64,000 nt of DNA from Phanerochaete sordida (lineage: Eukaryota; Basidiomycota; Agaricomycetes; Polyporales; Phanerochaetaceae): contig BPQB01000017.1 in the NCBI GenBank assembly GCA_019973155.2, positions 372,001 to 436,000 on the forward strand, in the 5' to 3' direction. The notes beneath the pieces are model-generated. The model made no database searches, was not told the origin of the DNA, and saw only the letters and a program-made list of their open reading frames with translations. Position numbers and translations under genes: made by a program. Positions 58,562-64,000 of the stretch are shown here, piece after piece. How positions within the stretch are numbered: the first letter of the stretch is position 1; every line of letters starts with the position of its first letter.

Positions 58562-59334
58562 AGTAAGCCCAAAGCGGGAGCGGCGGGGTTACACTCTCCC
58601 ACGCTTTGAAAACACGAACCGGGGGTGGGGGAAAAGCAGAGAACAAGTACAATAAATCAGCCAGAGTCCATGAGAGTCCAAAAGTCCTGAGAGAGCAAGA
58701 AAACAGGAAGGTAGGAACTGCGAGGGCATCCAATGTCGGCGGCGTGCCGAACCCAAGCTACATTCTCCAACACGGGGTCTTCTTCGTCCAATCGAGAGCA
58801 TTAAGCTCGCCTTGGTCTTGCTGAGCGACGACGCTCGAAAGCGAAAGGTAGTGCGCGTCGCAGGGGACGGCGTGCGCGAAGCGGCGGCGCGGCAGACGGG
58901 CGCTTGTGGGCGCTTGCGCGAACGGGGGTGCACGGGGGCATGGCGGCGACGAGGAGCTTCGAGGGAACAGCGACGAGGGGGGACGGCACCTTGCGAGGTC
59001 CTACACTAGGTTACTCCCAGTAGACAGTGCAACGACGAGGTGGGGTGGAGTCCGTTCGGATGCGAGGGCGCGTCTTGAGCCCTGGACCGCTGCGGGTCCT
59101 CGTAAGCGCGCGACGACGGCGGCGGTCGCTTGAAGCGCGGCGACTTCTACGCGTACTGTGCGGATACGCGGAGTTCCGGTACTCGTTCGAGAGGGGGAAT
59201 GACGGTGGATGACGAGGTGATGGTCCCGCGGCGCGATACTGTGGTCCGTGGTTGACTGTATGCGCGACGTGCGCCGGCGGGGTGACTGGGGTGATGCCGC
59301 GGGGTCAGAGCTCGTTGGATGCTCAAAAAAAAGT
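58562..59334. other. 773-bp spacer inside the repeat cassette
   Basis: Single-copy, very GC-rich sequence bracketed by the repeat units. It begins with the tail AGTAAGCCCAAAGCGGGA and ends with an A-run (AAAAAAAA). Short Arg/Gly-rich open frames on both strands lack any coding support. Confidence 0.5.
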
Positions 59335-59505
59335 GTAAACCCGCCCCGTCGTGGGGCGGTAAATCACTCGGAGCCGTCGACAGAGCAGGAACGGGCTCTG
59401 TATTCTTGAGTACTCGACAGTAGGTGGTGGGGGAACTAAAGAAAGGGTGAATCGGGGGAGAACGAAGGAAGTCGGAGCGTGGTTACGTAAGCTACCAGGA
59501 CGGGT
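59335..59505 (+). repeat. Repeat unit B, copy 2
   Basis: 171 bp, matching 58391-58561 by eye over its whole length, including the opening hairpin, and preceded by the same AGT. The match implies recent duplication or gene conversion. Confidence 0.9.
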
Positions 59506-59663
59506 CACGACGGGGCGGTAAATCACTCTGTCGGTCGATATGATAGGAACGGGCTCTGTTGGTGTTGCTCGAGCCTAGGTGTACATGGTGGAACTGAAGA
59601 AAGAGGGAAAACGGGGAGGCGAGAGAAGGCGGGACGCGATTATGTAAGCTACTGAATCGGGTT
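59506..59663 (+). repeat. Repeat unit A, copy 2 (5' truncated)
   Basis: 158 bp, near-identical to 58218-58387 but lacking the first arm of the hairpin. Its first bases read CACGACGGGG where copy 1 has GTCGTGGGG, so the loop region is reverse-complemented relative to copy 1. It is followed by a second version of the tail (CCCAAAGCGGAAGCGGCAGG). Confidence 0.88.
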
Positions 59664-60290
59664 GTGACCCAAAGCGGAAGCGGCAGGGTTACAAGCGCCC
59701 AGCCGCGACCCGGCTGCCTACCGTAGCCCTAGCTGGCCCCGCCGCGCGTGACCTGCCTCCAGCGACCACAAATGCGAACAGCGTTAACGGCAGTGAAGAT
59801 GGCGCACACCGAGATGGACGAGAGGAGGAGGGGACATGTCTGAACGACTAACAGCACGGATAAATATCTTATCCGCGCCACGACGGGCGCGCCAATCAAA
59901 GCCAAGCGCCGCGGATGCAAAGCGCGGCGGTGTCACTTGTACCTCGTCTTGACCACCATGAAGCTCGGAAGATACGAAGGATGGTCGACACTGCGAAGCT
60001 TTTCCAAGCCTTAAAGGCATCATTGGGCGATCTTGAGGTGCGTGGGGTTGTGTCATTTGGTGAAGAGTATTAATTGCTTAGGACTGTACTACAGCTTGAC
60101 AAGACTCGTTGGAGAATAACGAGAAGCCTGGATCTCGCAACGGCAGGAACCCTCGCGCGGCGCGTCGGACACCAGCGAGTCTCTCTGCGCCACGTCCCAA
60201 AGCGGACAGGCTCGATGTGCCCCCGTCGAACACGCCGGAAGAGGCAACTCACGTGAGCTTGTTTAACGAAAATCAACAAGCTCAGCGAGT
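59664..60290. other. Right flank of the cassette, possible short ORFs
   Basis: An ATG at 59981 opens MVDTAKLFQALKASLGDLE with a GTGCGT donor after it. Several continuations are possible in different phases, one running to a stop at 60426. None has a recognisable domain, and the TATA element at 60290 suggests the real gene starts at 60423. Confidence 0.3.
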
Positions 60291-60297
60291 TATAAAT
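60290..60297 (+). promoter_or_regulatory. TATA element upstream of the 60423 gene
   Basis: TTATAAATCC sits about 130 bases before ATG 60423, in GC-richer flanks. Confidence 0.35.
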
Positions 60298-60422
60298 CCA
60301 GGCCAGGCTGTTCTTCGACCCACCTACTTGCACTTTTACTTCCATGTCCCTGTTCCCCCACCCCCTACGTCTGCGCCTGCGGCGCATACACCCACTCCCT
60401 TGACTACATACAGTCTTTCACG

Positions 60423-61368
60423 ATGATTCCCTCGCGCTCACCACCCTCAATCCCTCTCGTTCGCAAGCCTCGCTTCCCCGGCTCTCCCTCGACACGCGAC
60501 GTCAAGCCCGAACACAAGTACCTCGTTCGCGCCCACCGACGCATTCGAGCCCAAGCGGTCGCAGCCAAGTCGTTCAAGCTGAAGTTCGCGAATGAGCGGG
60601 TGGAGGAACGCGACTGTCGGGAGAAGATCCAGGAGGAGGTCGGCGACTACCGCGGGACGGATCAGTCGCCGAAGCGCAAGGCTGTCGAGTCAACAACTAT
60701 CCGGAGTTTGACTCGCTCTTTGGTGCGTTCTGGTATCACTCTTGCTTTTCTCGCAGTTGCTCACATCGTCGCAGTGCTCTCTTCCTTGTCGCGCAAGGCC
60801 AGCCCCGATCTTCGTTAGCTTTGTGAGTATTTCCCGTATCGTGCGCTTTGACGTGACCTGACACGTTCAGGACGAGGCTATGGACGTTGACACCGCCAAC
60901 GACAACGACGACAGCGTCGACGTTGACTCCGACTTCGACATGGACGACTCTAGCTTTGACAACACTATGTCGCAGCTCGTGCAGCTAATGTCAGCGCTGT
61001 ACCTATCGACACCACAACCACCACCACAACCACCACCACCACCGCCCATCACAATGTCGCAGCTCGCACAGCTAATGTCAGCGCTGTACGTGTCGACTCC
61101 GCCGCCGCCGCCTTACGTCCCAGCACCAACACCCGCACCATCCTTCCCTCCCGGTCTTCACGTCCCAGCTTCCGAGGCCTCCAAGGCCGCCATGGCGGAG
61201 GAGGCCGTACCTTCGGCCGCAGCTCCGGTGGCCAACGGAGCTGCGTCCAAAGGCAAGGCGGCTCACATCCGCATCCCCTGGAACGTTCTGTTCGAGCAGC
61301 TCAGGGCGTCACGTGCTTCTGAGCGGGGACATGGAGAGCAGGACGACGACGAGGGCTGGTTGGTCTAG
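60423..61368 (+). CDS. Lineage-specific protein with internal duplication
   Basis: The first exon starts at 60423 (MIPSRSPPSIPLVRKPRFPG) and is basic: VRAHRRIRAQAVAAKSFKLK. A GTGCGT donor at about 60723 and the acceptor ACGTTCAG at about 60870 join RSLTRSL to DEAMDVDTANDNDDSVDVDS in phase. The second exon has an acidic start and then a repeated motif, MSQLVQLMSALYLSTP and MSQLAQLMSALYVSTP, separated by Pro/Gln-rich low complexity. The end is FPPGLHVPASEASKAAMAEE and IRIPWNVLFEQLRASRASER to TAG at 61368. Without splicing, the first frame stops at 60818 and the second could start at ATG 60880 as a separate gene. No domain is known. Confidence 0.45.
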
Positions 61369-62144
61369 GGGGACGCGCGCAAGGGAGGGCGGTGACTGCA
61401 AGATGGCTCGCAAGAACCGTCCAGGTTTTCTAATCTACATCATTACGACTTCGGCAACTCTTCGACATCTACGAATTTCAAGCACGATATCAAGCACGAA
61501 TGAAGCACGATCTACGACTCCGGAAGATTTTTGAAGACACAACACGACTTGGTTTTGGATAGCCTCGGTTCGGATAGCCTCGGTCTCTCTCATCTTCGGT
61601 ATCACCTTCGGTATTTCCACTCTGGGTTTGTCTCCACGTCTCAGTATATCTCTGCCATCTCAGCGTCCTGACGAGGACGTCATCTGCGCGCACTTCCGCG
61701 CATCTTCGATACCCGCGGCCCCCCTCAAGGTCGTTCACGAGCACTACTACCCCACACTCTACCTGGACTAGCAAACACATCGGCTCGGCTCGAGGTAAGT
61801 CTTTCGTCTCCCTCATCGTTCCTTGTTTTCATTCTTCGAACCTAGCCTCGCCTCGCCTCTGCACACGGGATTCACACGAGCTGGACTCGTCGGAGCTTCC
61901 CCGCGGTCTTCGAGGTACGTTCCCTTCTGCCTTCGCTTCCACACTCCACTGACTGTCTTCTATAGACTTTCCTCCATCGTCGCTCGGCATCGTCGCGACT
62001 TGAACATGCTGGCGCCCACCTCTGGAACAGGAGGTAGCCTGGTACCCGCCCGGGACACGCACTCTGATACGGTACGCGCTTTGCTCTCCTTGGCGCGTCG
62101 AGCTGGTCTGACCCCTTCGCCAGACTCCGCTCGCCCACGCCCCT
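61369..62144. other. Intergenic, no supported gene
   Basis: Contains short direct repeats (ATAGCCTCGGTTCGGATAGC at about 61559; CACGAT around 61480-61510). Open frames on both strands overlap without a coding preference. Confidence 0.4.
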
Positions 62145-62340
62145 TTGGCGCAACGCCCCTGCCCGTTCTCCTGGGCGCACAGCACTTGTACCCACACGCT
62201 TCTCGGCAGCACAACGCCAAGCCCACACGCTCTCCTGGTAGCACACCACCCGGACACCACACGCCTCTGGCAGCACACCGCCGGATCACGCTCTCCTGGC
62301 AGCACATCGCCCGGACACTACAAGCACTACTCGCGCAGCC
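62145..62340. repeat. Imperfect tandem repeat of about 30-36 bp
   Basis: Variants of CACGCTCTCCTGGCAGCACA followed by CCGCCCGGACAC-like sequence recur about four to five times. The copies differ by substitutions and small gaps. Confidence 0.6.
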
Positions 62341-62580
62341 TACAACACTCTAGCTCGACTCTTGCTATCTCGCTGACTCGCTGCACGCTGCTCTCGACTC
62401 TCGGTCTCACTCTCGTCGACTCTTCGCTCTTCGCCCGCCCTTCGACTTGCTCTCGCACACGCTCTTCGCCTCGCTAGTCTCGTGCCCCCGCCCTCGGCAA
62501 CCCAGACCCGCCTCGCGGTCTGCGCTCAAGTCGGCTCGCCGCCGCCCCTCCGGACCTTCGACTGGTCCGGGCTCACTCTC
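62341..62580. other. C/T-rich low-complexity DNA
   Basis: Dominated by CTCG, CTCTCG and TCGCTC words without a fixed period. No gene is seen. Confidence 0.4.
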
Positions 62581-62611
62581 GATTAGGATAGGATTAGGAT
62601 TAGGATTAGGA
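62581..62611 (+). repeat. Telomere-like TTAGGA microsatellite
   Basis: About five hexamers of GATTAG, one shortened, in an otherwise GC-rich region. The unit is one base from the fungal telomere repeat TTAGGG. Confidence 0.85.
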
Positions 62612-63066
62612 CACTCCGCGCCGATGAACGGTGCGTGCTCAATGGTGGACTTGGTCTGCCGCTCTCGTGGACACGGACATATTGTACTCGCTCTGTAATG
62701 GATTGTCTCTAATCTCCTGAAGGCCTGAAGGCTCCTCGTGTCTTGTGTGAGGCTGAGGCTCGCGACGTCAGTGCGAACACTGCTCGGCTTTGCTGAACAG
62801 ACCGCGGCCAGGTGTGGCGTGCAAGCATTTCTGGCGTGCACGAGCTTGGCCTAAAATCTCCAGTGTCCTTCGACAAATATCTCAACTCCCCCTTCCTTAT
62901 GTTGTGACGGCCTGGTATCACTGGTAAGCGGACTCGACGGAGAGCGTAAGTCGCGAAAATACGAAAGGGTTCCACGCGCCGGCGTTCACCTTCTACCACA
63001 GTAGCTACCTCCAGGTCTGGCCTGTCAGAGACTGCAAAGCCTGATTGAGGCCGACGCTACTTCCGC

Positions 63067-63372
63067 GTGTCCTGTGCTCATTCGCTACTGCGCCCCTCGC
63101 GTGTGGCGCCGCCGGACGCGAATCCACTGCAGCATGCTCACAACGTCGTGGAGCTACACGCCCTGGCGACGCACCTGCGGAGCACAATGCGCACCTACCA
63201 CGACACGTGTACCGAGCTGTACGGCGCGCTTCTGGAGCTTGAGCAAACCGAAGCCAAGGTGGATCTGCCGGCTCGGGAGGAGCAGGCGATGCAGGAGCTC
63301 GAGACATCGCTGCAGGAGCAGGTCGCAGACTTGAAGGATTCGCTGCTCCTGGTAGCTTTCATGTTTCGCTAG
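63067..63372 (+). CDS. Possible 3' exon of a coiled-coil protein
   Basis: The open frame ends at 63372 and contains HAHNVVELHALATHLRSTMR, DTCTELYGALLELEQTEAKV and EEQAMQELETSLQEQVADLK, then SLLLVAFMFR. Heptad-like spacing of Leu and Ala suggests a helical coil. The first ATG in this frame is at 63187, so an upstream exon is likely if the gene is real; I could not place it. No family is recognised. Confidence 0.4.
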   Translation: MSCAHSLLRPSRVAPPDANPLQHAHNVVELHALATHLRSTMRTYHDTCTELYGALLELEQTEAKVDLPAREEQAMQELETSLQEQVADLKDSLLLVAFMFR

Positions 63373-63564
63373 ATCCTACGCTGCAGCGCGAAATGCGAGG
63401 TTGTTGAACATTGATGTTGAATTATACAATTGTGTCCTAGTCTAGTCTACGAAGAAATCCACAGAAGCCCACGCTACAGCTGCAAAGCAGTCAGACGAGA
63501 GCTAGACTGGGACATCGAGATGACCTACTCCCGATTGATATGTGCCAGACACTCGCAGAGGGCT
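63373..63564. other. Convergent intergenic region
   Basis: A short AT-richer spacer between the coiled-coil ORF and the leftward oxidoreductase. Nothing else is seen. Confidence 0.4.
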
Positions 63565-64000
63565 CTAAAGAAGCATCGACTCCTCCGTGGGGTCGAGCCC
63601 GTAGTATTTCCACATTATTGGAGCGTCGAGGTCTGCTGGCACATCGGTCTTGCGGCCAATGACGCCTTGGACTTGATACACCGCCTGTGACTGGGACCCC
63701 CGTCAACTGCGAACGTCTGCGTTCTCAAGAATCCTACTCACCAAACCCAGAGAGAGCTTGATGGCGGGTGGACCTGGCGCATACTGCTCAAGCTCGGGCT
63801 CCGGCGCATTCGGCGTGGCCTCTTGCTGGATAAGCTTCAGGATATTTCGTGCTGCTGCCTCCGCCTATGCATATATCAGCCCTATCCAACCCCCTTCGGT
63901 TTGGTTGCATACCTGGTAATGCGCAGTGTGCCCCGCCTTGACGGCACCAAACGCATCAGCGGCATCGCCAATTGCAAAGAGGTGTGGGTACGGGATGTCG
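63565..64000 (-). CDS. AIF/AMID-type FAD-dependent oxidoreductase (3' end only)
   Basis: Three exons on the complement continue past the right edge. The first visible exon carries DVPYPHLFAIGDAADAFGAV and KAGHTAHYQ, the FAD-binding GD motif region of pyridine nucleotide-disulfide oxidoreductases. Then come AEAAARNILKLIQQEATPNA and PPAIKLSLGL, joined across a GTGAGT intron to AVYQVQGVIGRKTDVPADLD and APIMWKYYGLDPTEESMLL, ending at TAG 63565-63567. The motif order and the short C-terminus match the AMID/AIF-M2 group, which oxidises NAD(P)H and reduces quinones. The N-terminus lies outside the window. Confidence 0.8.

Noticed and set aside
58218..59663. CRISPR array or LTR retrotransposon
   Set aside because: The units are about 170 bp, few, and without regular spacers or a phage-like context. 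There is no reverse transcriptase, primer-binding site or TG...CA long terminal repeat pair.

Overview
The window looks like nuclear DNA of a filamentous basidiomycete, most likely an Agaricomycete. Coding sequence is GC-rich and cut by many short introns of about 45-75 bases with GTRNGY donors and CTNA branch sites. The families present fit this: a group III hybrid histidine kinase with tandem HAMP repeats, a large atypical G-alpha subunit, an ent-kaurene-oxidase-like P450, a fungal PARP-E2 fusion, and an EF-hand protein family I associate with Agaricomycetes. There are no bacterial operons, CRISPR arrays or rRNA genes. Exon joins below were made by eye from splice signals, reading phase and remembered family sequence; no alignment or expression data were used.

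Layout, left to right. 1-2 kb: possible edge gene (-), then a small membrane protein (+). 2.3-4.7 kb: G-alpha subunit (-). 5.6-9.3 kb: homeodomain-like regulator (-). 9.3-11.7 kb: no firm gene. 11.7-14.8 kb: PRM10/ThrE-type transporter (+). 15.1-17.1 kb: cytochrome P450 (-). 17.6-18.8 kb: formamidase (-). 19.4-22.2 kb: nucleoporin Nup84/Nup107 (+). 23.3-26.9 kb: EF-hand protein, copy 1 (-). 27.6-28.2 kb: alkyltransferase-like protein (+). 28.9-30.5 kb: single-pass membrane protein (-). 30.9-35.2 kb: PARP-ubiquitin-conjugating fusion (-). 35.7-37.7 kb: TMEM184/Ost-alpha transporter (-). 37.7-40.7 kb: unresolved. 40.7-45.6 kb: Nik1-type kinase (+). 46.2-46.5 kb: small Ala/Gly/Lys-rich protein (-). 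47.4-51.1 kb: phospholipase D (-). 51.7-52.7 kb: decayed AAA+ ATPase. 53.2-57.1 kb: EF-hand protein, copy 2 (+). 57-60 kb: tRNA-like remnants and an A-B...B-A repeat cassette. 60.4-61.4 kb: lineage-specific gene (+). 61.4-63.4 kb: low-complexity repeats and a short ORF. 63.6-64 kb: 3' end of an AIF/AMID-type oxidoreductase (-).

Most genes are housekeeping or signalling genes that neighbour each other without an evident shared pathway. The Nik1-type kinase and the G-alpha subunit are both sensory signalling parts. The most unusual content lies in three places. First, two diverged paralogues (copies 1 and 2) pair an N-terminal helical region resembling those of basidiomycete NLR/STAND proteins with an EF-hand and a conserved C-terminal helical block, but have no NACHT or kinase domain; a dead AAA+ gene lies beside copy 2. 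Second, a family of about 170-bp repeats with a conserved hairpin brackets a 773-bp spacer in the order A-B...B-A. Third, the G-alpha and homeodomain-like proteins each lack a normally critical residue.
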